Shown here: positions 9,485-19,377 of the stretch, in pieces | Layout: every line of letters starts with the position of its first letter | Numbering within the stretch: position 1 is the stretch's first letter | NCBI GenBank assembly: GCA_009930155.1 | Contig: RZYX01000001.1 | Location: 21,934-85,933 of the forward strand | Direction: 5' to 3' | Origin: Clostridia bacterium | GTDB lineage: Bacteria > Bacillota_A > Clostridia > Oscillospirales > Acutalibacteraceae | DNA length: 64,000 nt | Made by a program: the position numbers and the translations under genes | The notes under the pieces: model-generated | What the model was told of the DNA's origin: nothing | The model's input: the letters and a program-made list of their open reading frames with translations, nothing else | Databases searched by the model: none

Positions 9485-10258
9485 ATGTCTGTAACAATTG
9501 CGTACACAATACTTTATATTTTAATATTTATAATAGGCAGTTGCGTTGGTAGCTTCCTAAATGTTCTTATTTACCGTGTTCCTAAGGGAGAGAGTTTTAT
9601 AAAAGGGCGTTCACATTGCCCAGGTTGTGGTAAAACTCTAAATTTTTACAATATGATTCCAGTTCTTAGTTGGTTTATATTAAAAGGAAAATGCAAAAAT
9701 TGCGAATATAAAATTTCAGTTCGTTATCCTTTGGTAGAGGCAATGGGTGGTGTATCTGCACTTGTTTGTGTTCTCAAGTTGGGCTTTTCATTAAAAGCTG
9801 TTGTAGCTTTTTTTGTAATGTCAATACTTATTGCAATTTCCTTTGTTGATTGGGACACGATGGAAATTCCAAATGGCTTTTTGCTTTGGCTTATTCTTCC
9901 GTGTGTTGTATCTTTATTTATTTTTGAAGATGTATTGTGGTATCAAAGAATTATCGGATTTTTTGTTGTTAGCCTTCCAATGTTTTTGATAATAATTTTT
10001 GTTGATGGTGCATTTGGGGGAGCAGATATAAAACTTATGTCTGTTTGTGGTTTTTTGCTTGGTTGGCAAAACACACTGGTTGCAACTTTTTTAGGACTTC
10101 TTGGTGGAGGTATATATTGTGTATATCTTCTTGCAAGCAAAAAAGGTGGACTTAAAACACATTTTTCCTTTGGGCCATTCTTGTCAATTGGTATAATGAT
10201 TGCTATGCTGTGGGGCGAGGAATTAGTCCAATTATATCTTGGGATGTTCTTGTTATAG
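9485..10258 (+). CDS. pilD: Prepilin peptidase (type IV leader peptidase)
   Basis: A 257-residue polytopic membrane aspartyl protease that cleaves and N-methylates prepilins. The cytosolic loop has the two zinc-type pairs CPGC and CKNC; the catalytic aspartates lie in FVDWDTMEIPN and in the GGADIKLM motif. ATG 9485 follows GGAGA at 9474-9478; a longer frame from GTG 9428 would run through the intercistronic hairpin and is not likely. It processes the pilins coded here. Confidence 0.93.
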   Translation: MSVTIAYTILYILIFIIGSCVGSFLNVLIYRVPKGESFIKGRSHCPGCGKTLNFYNMIPVLSWFILKGKCKNCEYKISVRYPLVEAMGGVSALVCVLKLGFSLKAVVAFFVMSILIAISFVDWDTMEIPNGFLLWLILPCVVSLFIFEDVLWYQRIIGFFVVSLPMFLIIIFVDGAFGGADIKLMSVCGFLLGWQNTLVATFLGLLGGGIYCVYLLASKKGGLKTHFSFGPFLSIGIMIAMLWGEELVQLYLGMFLL

Positions 10259-10357
10259 CCATATATTTCAGAATGTCCAGTTACAATTAAAGTGGTAAGA
10301 CACTGTGAAATGTATGGTTCGAAGCATACAGAAAATTGCAGGCAAAGGAGTGATTTT

Positions 10358-11554
10358 GTGCCGATTTATCAATATAACGCAGTTACTATAAGTGGTGAGA
10401 AAAAGCGTGGAACAATGGATGTTGACGATACTCAACGCTTGACAGAAAAATTGCGTGAAAAAAACCTTTATCTAGTTGATTACAAGGTAAATGTATCTAT
10501 GAAGTCAAAAGGTAAAAAGCTTAAACCTATGGAGCTTTCTGATTTTTGTAGACAAATAGGCACAATGCTTTCGTCGGGCGTTGTTCTTATTAGAGCTGTT
10601 AAAATAATTATGGATCGAGATATGGATCCGAAGATAAAAGCAGTTTACACAAATCTTTATCAGTCTTTAAAGCAGGGTTTGTCTCTTTCTGAATCGATGG
10701 AAGACCAAGAAGGTGTATTTCCGTTAATGCTCATAAACATGTATAGAGCAGGAGAGGCGAGCGGTAATATAGATGTTACCTCAATGAAAATGGCAGAACA
10801 TTATGAAAAAGAAGAAAGACTTAACAGTAAAATCAAAAGTGCGATGACTTATCCAATGATTTTAGGAGTAATTACAGTAGCTGTAATATTTCTTTTGTTC
10901 ACGGTAGTTCTTCCAAAGTTTGGTTCAATGTTTACGGACGATATTCCCGCTACAACAAAGGCAATGTTTAAGATAAGTGATTTTATGCAGTCAAGTTGGT
11001 ATATAGTTATTTTGGTTGTTGTTGGACTTATTTTTGGAATAAAGATTTTAAAAAGGCAAGAGCGTGTGAGAATTGCACTTGACAAGTTTAAGCTTAAAAT
11101 TCCTAAGATTGGCAAGCTTCTAAAGATAATTTATACTGCACGTTTTGCACGAACACTCAGTTCTTTGTATGCTAGTGGTATCTCATTGGTAGAAGGTTTG
11201 TCAATAGCAAAAGGAACAATAGGAAATGATTACATTGCGTCTCAATTTGACGATCTTGTAAAAGAAGTAAGAAACGGAATGACAGTATCTGAGGCGATTT
11301 CTCAGCTTGAAGGATTTGATCCGAAACTTGCATCAACTATATTGATTGGTGAGGAAACAGGTAAATTGGATGAAATGCTTGATTCAACAGCTGCATCCTT
11401 TGATTATGAGTCAGAACAGGCAACAGGCCGTATGACAGCTCTTATTGAGCCAGTTATGCTTGTTGTTATGGCTGTAATTGTAGGTACAGTTATGATTTCT
11501 GTTATAATGCCTATATATGGTATGTATGATAATCTTGGTGGAGGGGTCACTTAA
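10358..11554 (+). CDS. pilC: Type IV pilus inner-membrane platform protein PilC/GspF
   Basis: A 398-residue GspF-family protein with two copies of the T2SS-F domain (about residues 45-170 and 250-370) and three membrane helices. The first domain contains FCRQIGTMLSSGV, the second FARTLSSLYASGISLVEGL. It couples the PilB motor to pilus growth. I take GTG 10358 as start because AAGGAG sits at 10345-10350; the frame from 10292 would cross a small hairpin (10311-10330). Confidence 0.93.
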   Translation: MPIYQYNAVTISGEKKRGTMDVDDTQRLTEKLREKNLYLVDYKVNVSMKSKGKKLKPMELSDFCRQIGTMLSSGVVLIRAVKIIMDRDMDPKIKAVYTNLYQSLKQGLSLSESMEDQEGVFPLMLINMYRAGEASGNIDVTSMKMAEHYEKEERLNSKIKSAMTYPMILGVITVAVIFLLFTVVLPKFGSMFTDDIPATTKAMFKISDFMQSSWYIVILVVVGLIFGIKILKRQERVRIALDKFKLKIPKIGKLLKIIYTARFARTLSSLYASGISLVEGLSIAKGTIGNDYIASQFDDLVKEVRNGMTVSEAISQLEGFDPKLASTILIGEETGKLDEMLDSTAASFDYESEQATGRMTALIEPVMLVVMAVIVGTVMISVIMPIYGMYDNLGGGVT

Positions 11555-11618
11555 TAAAATATAAGTTTAAATTATTTTATATTAATTAATATTAAAAAGT
11601 GGGAGGGACTTTGCTTAA

Positions 11619-12521
11619 ATGATTACCTCAGTTTATATTTCAAACGAGAGAATACAGGTTCTCACAGGTACAGTAGTTGGGAAAAAACATATTGATGTAA
11701 AATCTTGCATGTTTATTTCAATTCCTGAAAAAGCTATTGTTAACGGAATTATTACAAACGAAATAGCTGTAAAGGAAGCACTAGAAAAACTTTGGGGAAA
11801 GTACGATATTTCTAAAAAAGATGTTTATCTTGTAATTGACAGCGGAACAATTCTTAATAAGAAAATTAAAGTTCCAGTTTTACCTAAAAAGACAATACAA
11901 GCTCTTGTTCAGGAAGAGTTTAAAGATGTTGAAGGATTCTCAAATTTTCTTTTTGATTACACAGTTTTAGAAGATGGTAGAAATTCTGAGCAACCCGAAA
12001 TACTTTGCAATGCAGTTGGAAAAGAACTTGTCGCTAGTTATATAAGGATTTTTGAGGCTGTTGAAATTAAGCTTAAGTCAATAGATATTTCAACAAACTG
12101 TGAACTTAAAGCGTATCGTACTATTCCTGAAATTGCTGATAAAGATTGTATTGTAACTATTTTAGATAATAACAATATGACTTCAATTCTTCACATTAAT
12201 GGAAGCTATAGTTTTTCTAGCCGTAGTAGACTTCTTGATGAAAGAGGTACAGAACAGTCAAAAATCGAGATTGCACGAAACATTTCATCTCTTATTCAAT
12301 TTGCTCGTTCAGAAACCTCACGCAAAAATATTACTAATATATTTGTTTGCGGCATTACAGAAGCAGAGGAAACACTTTGCTTTGAACTTTCAAAAATAAT
12401 TGGTGCAGATGTAACAACAATTCCGGCTTCTTCGGAGATAACATATCAGGGCGATTCGCAAAAAGCTCAGTTCCTATTGTCTGATTATCTCTATTCTGTC
12501 GGCAATTTAATAAGACTGTGA
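11619..12521 (+). CDS. pilM: Type IV pilus assembly protein PilM-like (actin fold)
   Basis: A 300-residue protein in the PilM position, with actin-like ATPase features: MITSVYISNERIQVL at the N-terminus (phosphate-1-like strand) and a later FVCGI segment. It has no membrane helix, as expected for the cytosolic ring protein that binds the PilN N-terminus. Sequence similarity is modest, so the assignment leans on order: PilC-PilM-PilN-PilO. A GGGAGGG site precedes the ATG. The TGA stop lies 12 nt before the PilN start. Confidence 0.8.
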   Translation: MITSVYISNERIQVLTGTVVGKKHIDVKSCMFISIPEKAIVNGIITNEIAVKEALEKLWGKYDISKKDVYLVIDSGTILNKKIKVPVLPKKTIQALVQEEFKDVEGFSNFLFDYTVLEDGRNSEQPEILCNAVGKELVASYIRIFEAVEIKLKSIDISTNCELKAYRTIPEIADKDCIVTILDNNNMTSILHINGSYSFSSRSRLLDERGTEQSKIEIARNISSLIQFARSETSRKNITNIFVCGITEAEETLCFELSKIIGADVTTIPASSEITYQGDSQKAQFLLSDYLYSVGNLIRL

Positions 12522-12533
12522 GGTGCTTAATTA

Positions 12534-13199
12534 GTGAATATATCTCCTGAAAATAAAAAAGAAGATAATAAAGTTGAAACTAAGAAAAAGTTTGATTTTA
12601 AGAACCATAAAGAAAAAGAACCCAAGAAAAAATATCTTGAATCAAAGGATATGAACTTCTTTGAGAGATATGAAACAGTTGTTGAAGGAAAAGAACAAAA
12701 GATTAATCCTATGTTCTTTATTGTGCCTGCTGCAGGAGTTTTAGGCGTACTGATATTAAGCTTTCTCTTTTTAAATGTTATGTCAGTTATAAAAGCTCGT
12801 AGCAATAAAAAAGTACAGGAATATATAAATGATTCCAATAATGTAGCATCTTATAATCAGTCCATTCAACTTTCAAGTGAGATTGCTAAGAGGATTTCAT
12901 CCAAAGATGCAATTGACGAAATTTTAGAGACAATGAAAAACTATCCGTCAATTGATGAGACTTTTATTAATGCTTTATATTCAGCTTTACCTGAAGGTGT
13001 TACAATTGAAATGATAACCTATAATAGTTCACAGGGATATTTTTCAATGGCTTGCAGTTCAACTGATGTAAATGCAATTCCACTGTTTGTAAATAATTTA
13101 GATAGCACAGGAGAATTTGCCTTTGTTAGCTATACTGGATATAACGGCGGCACTGGTGGTTATGCATTTACAGTAGATTGTATATGCAACGGAAAGTAA
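12534..13199 (+). CDS. pilN: PilN-like pilus alignment protein
   Basis: A 221-residue protein with a very charged cytosolic N-terminus (Lys/Glu rich, residues 1-55), one membrane helix at about 63-85 and a periplasm-side domain. This layout and the place between PilM and PilO identify it as PilN-like, forming the alignment complex across the membrane. The N-terminus lacks a clear canonical PilM-binding motif. It starts with GTG at 12534 after GAGGTG. Confidence 0.75.
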   Translation: MNISPENKKEDNKVETKKKFDFKNHKEKEPKKKYLESKDMNFFERYETVVEGKEQKINPMFFIVPAAGVLGVLILSFLFLNVMSVIKARSNKKVQEYINDSNNVASYNQSIQLSSEIAKRISSKDAIDEILETMKNYPSIDETFINALYSALPEGVTIEMITYNSSQGYFSMACSSTDVNAIPLFVNNLDSTGEFAFVSYTGYNGGTGGYAFTVDCICNGK

Positions 13200-13228
13200 T
13201 CACTTTATAAAGAAAGGGATGAGTTACT

Positions 13229-13867
13229 TTGATAAAAGATCTTACAGAAAAAGATAAAAAGGTGCTATATATAGTTTTATTAGCAGTTGTAGTTCTTATT
13301 GGCGTAAAGTTTATAATCTTTCCAGCTAGAGATAGTTATAAGGAAGTAAAAGCAACTAACAAAACTCTTGTTGAACAACAAGATAATATGAAATCAGAAA
13401 TTGCAAAAATAGATGCTTATAAAAAGGATCTAGATACAGCAAATAGTAATTATAAAAAGTCTACTGAAAAAGTTTTTGGCAATCTTAAACTGTCTGGTAT
13501 AGATGAAGCAATAACAAAGACTATAATGGAAATGGGTCTTTCGCCAGTAGCACTTAATATAACGGAAATAAATAAGGTGAGGATACAAGCTTATACTCTT
13601 CCTGAAGTTAGTTCGCAATTAGTTGATTCACAGCAGAATACCACTCAAGAAGTTACTGCTGGTGTTGTTGCAGACACACAGGCCCTTATTACAGCGGCTA
13701 ATGTACAAATTACAGCATCTGGAAATGAAGAAAATGTTCGTGCCTTAGCTATGGCTATGTCAGATTCAGAAGGAATACATATTCAAGCATTAGATATAAT
13801 GATGTCAGGTGAAAGCTCTACTTTAAAAGCTACTATTTCAATGATTCTTAGTGACGATATAGGATAA
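13229..13867 (+). CDS. pilO: PilO-like pilus alignment protein
   Basis: A 212-residue bitopic protein: short N-terminus, one helix (about residues 13-31), a coiled coil (about 35-80) and a C-terminal ferredoxin-like domain. This is the PilO build, and it follows PilN as in most type IV pilus operons. It starts with TTG 13229 behind AAAGGGATGAG. PilO partners with PilN; both are weakly conserved in Firmicutes, so the call rests on topology and synteny. Confidence 0.75.
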   Translation: MIKDLTEKDKKVLYIVLLAVVVLIGVKFIIFPARDSYKEVKATNKTLVEQQDNMKSEIAKIDAYKKDLDTANSNYKKSTEKVFGNLKLSGIDEAITKTIMEMGLSPVALNITEINKVRIQAYTLPEVSSQLVDSQQNTTQEVTAGVVADTQALITAANVQITASGNEENVRALAMAMSDSEGIHIQALDIMMSGESSTLKATISMILSDDIG

Positions 13868-13891
13868 TTAGCTTGTTATGTTCGTGTTTAT

Positions 13892-13927
13892 GTAGTGGGC
13901 AGATAAATTTATATTTTTGCCCACTAC
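13892..13927 (+). promoter_or_regulatory. Intercistronic hairpin after pilO
   Basis: GTAGTGGGC (13892-13900) and GCCCACTAC (13919-13927) form a perfect 9-bp stem with an 18-nt loop just before the SD of the next gene. No T run; it may control read-through or mRNA processing. Confidence 0.55.
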
Positions 13928-13944
13928 TTAAAAGGAGGGGGACT

Positions 13945-15528
13945 ATGAATAGATTAAAGAATAAAGATGGTTCTGCGATTTTGTGGACTGTCCTCTTAAC
14001 CGTAATCATTACAATATTACTTGGTTCATTGCTTACATTATCCTATGGATATCATAACAGCACAATAGCTACTGTAAAAAAGCAGCAGGCTTATTTTACT
14101 GCACGTTCAGCAACCGATATGGTAATTGCTGATTTAGGAACATATGGTATAGAATCAAACTTTATGCCTAGTAGGAATGGCATAACATTAAAAATTGATA
14201 GTTTTGGCTTTACCTCAGATATGGGAACAGCTAGAGCGGAAATCAAAAAAGTTTCGGACGATACGGTAGAGGTTAAAGTAATATCAACCTATGCCGATTC
14301 AGAATATACGATGACTGCAACTCTTAAAAATCAGTCGCTGTTTTTTGGTGGAATTGCAGTTAAAAATCTCGAAGTTCCTGTTTCATCAACTTTTACTTTA
14401 ACGGAAAATACAGACCTTTATATTGATAATGCATCTGGATTTACAGGCAGAATTAATATTGGAGGAAACCTTATTTGTAGGGGCGATATAAACCTCTTAT
14501 CTGGAAGTTGTGTTTCGGGAACAACCTTTGAAAAAAGCACAATTTACGACAATAATCTTGCTACAACTTATCCTAAAAAACAAATTTGGACTTCCGAAAA
14601 ATACATAATTTCTAATTATAATATTTCAGTTAATTATCCACAGTTAGTTCAGACTACAAGAATGCTTGTAAGTTCAATACTTCAAGGCAATTATGACCTT
14701 GAAACTTGCAACAATGTTTATGGAAATGCATTTAATTCTAGTCTTGTAGATACTTTTGATATGACAAAGTATACACTTACAAATTCTTCTAGATATGTTA
14801 AAATAACGAATTATGATTATGTAACAGGAAGATATTATGCAGAACAAGGTATAGCAGATAGGGCACATACATCTGTCAATGATTGGTGGGTTTGGCCTTT
14901 TAAGGGATGGAAAGTATCAGACGGAGTATATGCATATGACAGTTTGTCTATAGCTACTTATAATAATTTTGCAGCTGTACCTGGTTGGTATGAATATGTT
15001 TCTTTTGGAAAAGTTGGAGGTGTCAGTAGATATTTACGAAATGACACTTATGATATAAATCAATTCAGTTTTTCTAGCAGTGGTTGGTTTGATGTTAAAG
15101 ATGATGTTACTTCAGTTGCCTATATATTAGTTGATGAGAATTGCAAGGTTCGAGTAAAATATGGACTAGCTCAAGATTATAGCGGATTTTTTGGCTCGAT
15201 TCAGGATGCTATGGATGCTCTTAATAATAAAAAGATTTCATATTTATATGTTTATCTTGATGATGGAGCAATTCTTGAACTAGGAAACACCGCAGGTTCA
15301 TCAGCTGAAGAAATTAAAAGACTTAATTTTTATATGACTATTTATGGAACAGAAAATTCAACAGTTGTTCTTCATAACAATGTAACTGTTCATGGCTCTA
15401 TAAATGTTGGAACATTAACAATTAAATCAGGTGCTAATGTAAATGTTAATTACATGACATCAAATGGAGGACAAGTTGCAAAACAAAAAGTTGATGAATT
15501 ATGGACATTATCCAATTATTCAGATTAA
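13945..15528 (+). CDS. PilX-like pilus assembly protein (large minor-pilin type)
   Basis: A 527-residue protein with an N-terminal MNRLKNKDGSAILWTVLL segment: a short basic leader and one long hydrophobic helix, as in PilX/GspK-type proteins, without a canonical GF cleavage site. The exterior part is Tyr/Ser/Asn rich and has beta-repeat-like stretches near residues 160-180 and at the end. ATG 13945 is chosen because AAAGGAGGGGG precedes it. It lies with two minor pilin genes, so a tip or priming complex role is inferred. It is far larger than the usual ~200-residue PilX. Confidence 0.6.
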   Translation: MNRLKNKDGSAILWTVLLTVIITILLGSLLTLSYGYHNSTIATVKKQQAYFTARSATDMVIADLGTYGIESNFMPSRNGITLKIDSFGFTSDMGTARAEIKKVSDDTVEVKVISTYADSEYTMTATLKNQSLFFGGIAVKNLEVPVSSTFTLTENTDLYIDNASGFTGRINIGGNLICRGDINLLSGSCVSGTTFEKSTIYDNNLATTYPKKQIWTSEKYIISNYNISVNYPQLVQTTRMLVSSILQGNYDLETCNNVYGNAFNSSLVDTFDMTKYTLTNSSRYVKITNYDYVTGRYYAEQGIADRAHTSVNDWWVWPFKGWKVSDGVYAYDSLSIATYNNFAAVPGWYEYVSFGKVGGVSRYLRNDTYDINQFSFSSSGWFDVKDDVTSVAYILVDENCKVRVKYGLAQDYSGFFGSIQDAMDALNNKKISYLYVYLDDGAILELGNTAGSSAEEIKRLNFYMTIYGTENSTVVLHNNVTVHGSINVGTLTIKSGANVNVNYMTSNGGQVAKQKVDELWTLSNYSD

Positions 15529-15547
15529 AAAAAAGGGGATATAATTT

Positions 15548-15877
15548 ATGCTTAATAAGCTTAAACTAAAGCTTTGTGACAAACATGGCATGACGCTTGT
15601 TGAAACTATTATTGGTTTTACGTTGCTTGCAATTGCATCCATTATGCTTTTAACTGGATTTATGACATCAGCTGCACTGATAAAGGAAGCAAATGATTAT
15701 AAGATTAGCAGTGAGCGTGTAGCAACGGTAATTGACGTTGAAGACACAGCAATGGATAAGTCAGAAGATACTATTATTACTGCTGGAGGAGCTCAAGTGC
15801 AAGGCCAGTACTACTCTTATAAAGACGAAGATACAAATTTAAAGTATAAAGTTTTTGTTCCAAGTGCGATTCAATAA
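15548..15877 (+). CDS. Minor prepilin, PilV/GspI-like
   Basis: A 109-residue prepilin with leader DKHG^MTLVETIIGFTLLA: the peptidase site is followed by Met rather than Phe, but Glu5 and the hydrophobic helix are kept. It has a small globular part. Position between the large PilX-like gene and a large PilW-like prepilin suggests a minor tip subunit. It starts 19 nt after the previous stop with AAAGGGG as SD. Confidence 0.78.
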   Translation: MLNKLKLKLCDKHGMTLVETIIGFTLLAIASIMLLTGFMTSAALIKEANDYKISSERVATVIDVEDTAMDKSEDTIITAGGAQVQGQYYSYKDEDTNLKYKVFVPSAIQ

Positions 15878-15909
15878 AACACGAAATCATATAGAAAGGG
15901 TGAAAAACA

Positions 15910-17475
15910 ATGGGAAATCTAGTTAAAAATAAAAAAGGTTTTACACTCGTTGAAATGGTTATTACAACGCTCATATTGAGTATTCTTATGGGAATTACTA
16001 TGGGTATGATTTCGTCAAGCGGTAAGATGTTTTATTCTACCGCTGAGCTTGCACTGGATAAAATGGTTGGAGATGCAGTATTTGAATCTCTTGAATCAAT
16101 GACAAAATATGCAACTCATATTGAAATTGCAGATTCAAAAGATCTGTGTGCCAGAAGTTATAATCAAGGTTTTTATATTGATGAAACAGACGATGAAACT
16201 AATTCTGGTGAATTAATGTATGATGCAAAAACTGCAGATGCAACTAGATATTTGAGTCAGCCATATTCTGATAGCTTTTATCAGAATAGAACAGTAAAAT
16301 ATATTTTTGAACCCTATAAGTATTCTGATGATACTACAAGTGATAGACATGTGAAAATCACTGTAATAGTTTGCAGAGATGGTCAACAAATGTATAAACG
16401 CAGTAATACTGTTAAGGCTGTTAATTTAGGCTTAATTGGTGAAGGTGAGTCCTCTAACTTAATTGTTAGTAACTACACTGTAACAGAAAATCAGTACATT
16501 AACTTTAGCTGTGATGAACAACTAGTTTTGTCTGAAGTAGATGGATATAATGTATCTAGCAACTCATCTAGAACAATGTCTGATTATAATGTTATTAATT
16601 CCGTTTTAGCGGCAAGCTTAAATGAGGCATATGTTACATATCCTGATAATGAACCTGCAAGAACAGCAGCAATGAATATGGCGGCTGATACAGCAAGAGA
16701 AGAAATAAAAGAATTATTTGGTGGATATGTACCTACTTCTACTAACTATGGATCAAGTAGTCCGCTTAGATTTTTTAATGGCGTAAAGGCAACAAGAGAA
16801 GAGATCTTTTATGGAACTCTTATGAAATATTATGCTGTGGATGGAAAGGTTACTGATGAAAGTTTCCAGGATTTTGATGAACCTGAAAACTTCTTTGTAA
16901 ACAGTACATTTTCTGCATATGGTGGAAATATGGTGCAACTTGTTCTTTATTCAATGAATAGTGACTTTGGTTTTGATGACAGTAAAAAAGTTTACGCTCC
17001 TTCACAAATTCTAGATTATAATGTGTATTCTGTAAGATGGAATGACTGGTTTAAAACAACTACGACAACAAGAATGTTGTGGTGGACGAGGTCTACTACT
17101 TCAACAATAGATTTAACATTAGCATCTAATAGTTTGGGTAAGTCATCTAGTGGACAGAAATCATTTAATAACGCATATATAATTTTTCACCCATTTAGAA
17201 ATACATGGTACTATCAGCCTAATACTTCTACGGCTCTTAGTTCTTGGTGGAATAATGCTTGGGGTGTAGATGATAAACCAACTATATATAATATTGGTTC
17301 AAAATCTTCAACTGCTATTATGACGGATATTGATTCTAATTCAATAGGCACATATGAAGAGGAAAAAGTTATAGGGGTTGGATTCTTGAAATTTACAATT
17401 AAAAAAGTAAATCAGACATCTGGTACTTTGTGGAACGCATTGCCAGCAAGAGAAATAGATTCTAGCGGTCATTAA
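15910..17475 (+). CDS. Large minor prepilin, PilW/GspJ-like
   Basis: A 521-residue prepilin: NKKG^FTLVEMVITTLIL gives a clear peptidase site with Glu5. The rest is a big Ser/Thr/Tyr-rich exterior domain, more than twice the size of ordinary minor pilins, and may act as a tip adhesin (inference). SD GAAAGGG precedes the ATG. Last gene before a good terminator, which ends the pilin transcript. Confidence 0.8.
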   Translation: MGNLVKNKKGFTLVEMVITTLILSILMGITMGMISSSGKMFYSTAELALDKMVGDAVFESLESMTKYATHIEIADSKDLCARSYNQGFYIDETDDETNSGELMYDAKTADATRYLSQPYSDSFYQNRTVKYIFEPYKYSDDTTSDRHVKITVIVCRDGQQMYKRSNTVKAVNLGLIGEGESSNLIVSNYTVTENQYINFSCDEQLVLSEVDGYNVSSNSSRTMSDYNVINSVLAASLNEAYVTYPDNEPARTAAMNMAADTAREEIKELFGGYVPTSTNYGSSSPLRFFNGVKATREEIFYGTLMKYYAVDGKVTDESFQDFDEPENFFVNSTFSAYGGNMVQLVLYSMNSDFGFDDSKKVYAPSQILDYNVYSVRWNDWFKTTTTTRMLWWTRSTTSTIDLTLASNSLGKSSSGQKSFNNAYIIFHPFRNTWYYQPNTSTALSSWWNNAWGVDDKPTIYNIGSKSSTAIMTDIDSNSIGTYEEEKVIGVGFLKFTIKKVNQTSGTLWNALPAREIDSSGH

Positions 17476-17479
17476 TATT

Positions 17480-17512
17480 AAAAAGGGTAACTATTAAAGT
17501 TGCCCTTTTTCT
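17480..17512 (+). terminator. Terminator of the pilin operon
   Basis: AAAAAGGGTAACT (17480-17492) and AGTTGCCCTTTTT (17498-17510), one G-U pair, 5-nt loop, T-rich end. Confidence 0.88.
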
Positions 17513-17543
17513 TGCAATATATTAATATACAATTTAAACTATA

Positions 17544-17572
17544 TTGACCATTTGGTAATAATGATGTAAACT
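17544..17572 (+). promoter_or_regulatory. Promoter of the pilB-like gene
   Basis: TTGACC (17544-17549), 17-nt spacer, TAAACT (17567-17572). It lies after the terminator, so the motor gene is transcribed separately from the pilins. Confidence 0.6.
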
Positions 17573-17633
17573 AAAACTAAACAAGATATTTATGACTTTT
17601 TATATATTATTTCTTCGTGGTGGAGGGCAAAAG

Positions 17634-19310
17634 ATGAGGAACATGCCAATAGGCGAGATGCTAAAAGAATATGGTTATATTACAGAAGACCAAATTAAGC
17701 AGGCTCTCGTAATTCAAAAACAGGATAGGAGCAAAAAGCTCGGTCAAATTCTAGTAGAGCTTGGCTATATATCAGAAAAAGAAGTTCTTGATGCTTTAGG
17801 CAAAAGGATGGGACTTCAAATTATACGACTTGATACATTTAAAATTGATGTTAAAGCCGTTGCGAAGATACCAAAACAACTTGCAGCAAAATATAATATG
17901 ATTGCTATTGCAGAGCAAACTGGAAAGCTTACCGTTGCAATGAGTGACCCTCTTAATTTTTATGCAGTAGAGGATGTTCGTCAGGTTACAGGAATGACTC
18001 TTGAAGTATACCTTGCTGAGAGTGCTGATATTGTAAAGGCAATTAACTTGTATTATTCAGAGGTTGGTGCAAAGGTAGCAGCTGAAAAAGCTAATATTTG
18101 TGGTGTGCCAATAGCACCATCTGTTGAAGATCTTAAAGATGTAGAAAGTGGCGACGATGTTCCAATCGTAAAGTTCCTTAACAGTTTAATTGTTCATGGT
18201 TATAGCACACATACCAGTGATATTCATATTGAACCATTTGAATCAAAAACAACGGTTCGTATGCGTACAGATGGAATGCTTGTTGATTATCTTACTCTTT
18301 CTAACACAATTCACAAGCAACTTGTAGCAAGAATAAAAATAATGTCAGCTTTGGATATTGCTGAAAGGCGTGTCCCACAGGATGGGCATTTTAGAAACTT
18401 CATTGAGGGATATGACATAAATGTTCGTGTATCTATTTTGCCAACAATATATGGTGAAAAGGTAGTTCTTCGTTATCTTTCAACCAATACTAAGGTTGAC
18501 AATAGCGGTCGTTTTGGCATGAATGATGAAAACTATGAAAAAATGATGAAAATGATTAGAAATCCAAATGGAATTATATATATTACAGGTCCAACGGGTT
18601 CTGGTAAAACCACAACACTGTATATGGTACTTGAGTATCTTGCTCAAAAGCCTGTTAATATTTCTACGATTGAGGATCCAGTTGAAAGAGGCTTGCAAAA
18701 AATAAACCAAACACAAGTTAATGTTCTTGCAGGTCTTACCTTTGAAGCGGGTCTTCGTTCCCTTTTGCGTCAGGATCCAGACATAATAATGGTTGGTGAA
18801 ACACGAGATGGCGAAACGGCACAGATTTCTGTTCGTGCTGCTATTACAGGTCATTTAGTTTGTTCAACATTGCATACAAATGATGCAATATCATCGATTG
18901 TTAGAATTGAGGATATGGGAGTTGCACCTTATCTTGTTGCAAACTCAGTTGTTGGAATTGTTGCTCAACGTCTTGTAAGGAAGGTTTGCCCAAATTGCGC
19001 TTATGAGTATGATCCAGACCCAGCAGAGCGTGAAGCAATAGGTGATAAAATTCCAAAGGTTGTTAAGGGCAAAGGTTGTCATATGTGTAACAATACAGGT
19101 TATAAGGGTAGAATTTCAGTTCATGAAATGGTTCTTATTGATAAACCTATGAAACGAATGATAACAAACCAAGTACCAATAGATGATATATATGATTATG
19201 CTATTAAAGAGCAGGGCATGAAGACGCTTAAGCAAAGTGCACTGGACCTTGTTGAGCAGGGAATAACAACGGTTGAAGAAATGCTTAAAATATGCCAAAC
19301 AGCAGACTAA
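17634..19310 (+). CDS. pilB: Type IV pilus extension ATPase PilB/GspE
   Basis: A 558-residue hexameric ATPase that powers pilus extension. An N-terminal MshEN-type domain (about 1-150) precedes the motor. Walker A is GPTGSGKTTTLY, the Asp box is near STIEDPVERG, Walker B is DPDIIMVGETRD, and the His box contains STLHTNDA. The tetracysteine zinc site CPNC...CHMC near the C-terminus is typical of PilB/GspE and absent from PilT. ATG 17634 has GGAGGG 7 nt upstream. MshEN domains in other species bind cyclic-di-GMP; whether this one does is open. Confidence 0.95.
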   Translation: MRNMPIGEMLKEYGYITEDQIKQALVIQKQDRSKKLGQILVELGYISEKEVLDALGKRMGLQIIRLDTFKIDVKAVAKIPKQLAAKYNMIAIAEQTGKLTVAMSDPLNFYAVEDVRQVTGMTLEVYLAESADIVKAINLYYSEVGAKVAAEKANICGVPIAPSVEDLKDVESGDDVPIVKFLNSLIVHGYSTHTSDIHIEPFESKTTVRMRTDGMLVDYLTLSNTIHKQLVARIKIMSALDIAERRVPQDGHFRNFIEGYDINVRVSILPTIYGEKVVLRYLSTNTKVDNSGRFGMNDENYEKMMKMIRNPNGIIYITGPTGSGKTTTLYMVLEYLAQKPVNISTIEDPVERGLQKINQTQVNVLAGLTFEAGLRSLLRQDPDIIMVGETRDGETAQISVRAAITGHLVCSTLHTNDAISSIVRIEDMGVAPYLVANSVVGIVAQRLVRKVCPNCAYEYDPDPAEREAIGDKIPKVVKGKGCHMCNNTGYKGRISVHEMVLIDKPMKRMITNQVPIDDIYDYAIKEQGMKTLKQSALDLVEQGITTVEEMLKICQTAD

Positions 19311-19332
19311 TAAAAATGATATATTAAAATAT

Positions 19333-19377
19333 AAATAAGATTAGACACTGTCTTTTTGCAATGTCTAATCTTATTTT
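19333..19377 (+). terminator. Terminator after the pilB-like gene
   Basis: A perfect 15-bp stem, 19333-19347 with 19362-19376, and a 14-nt loop. It includes AGATTAGACA and TGTCTAATCT with an AT-rich tail. Confidence 0.88.
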
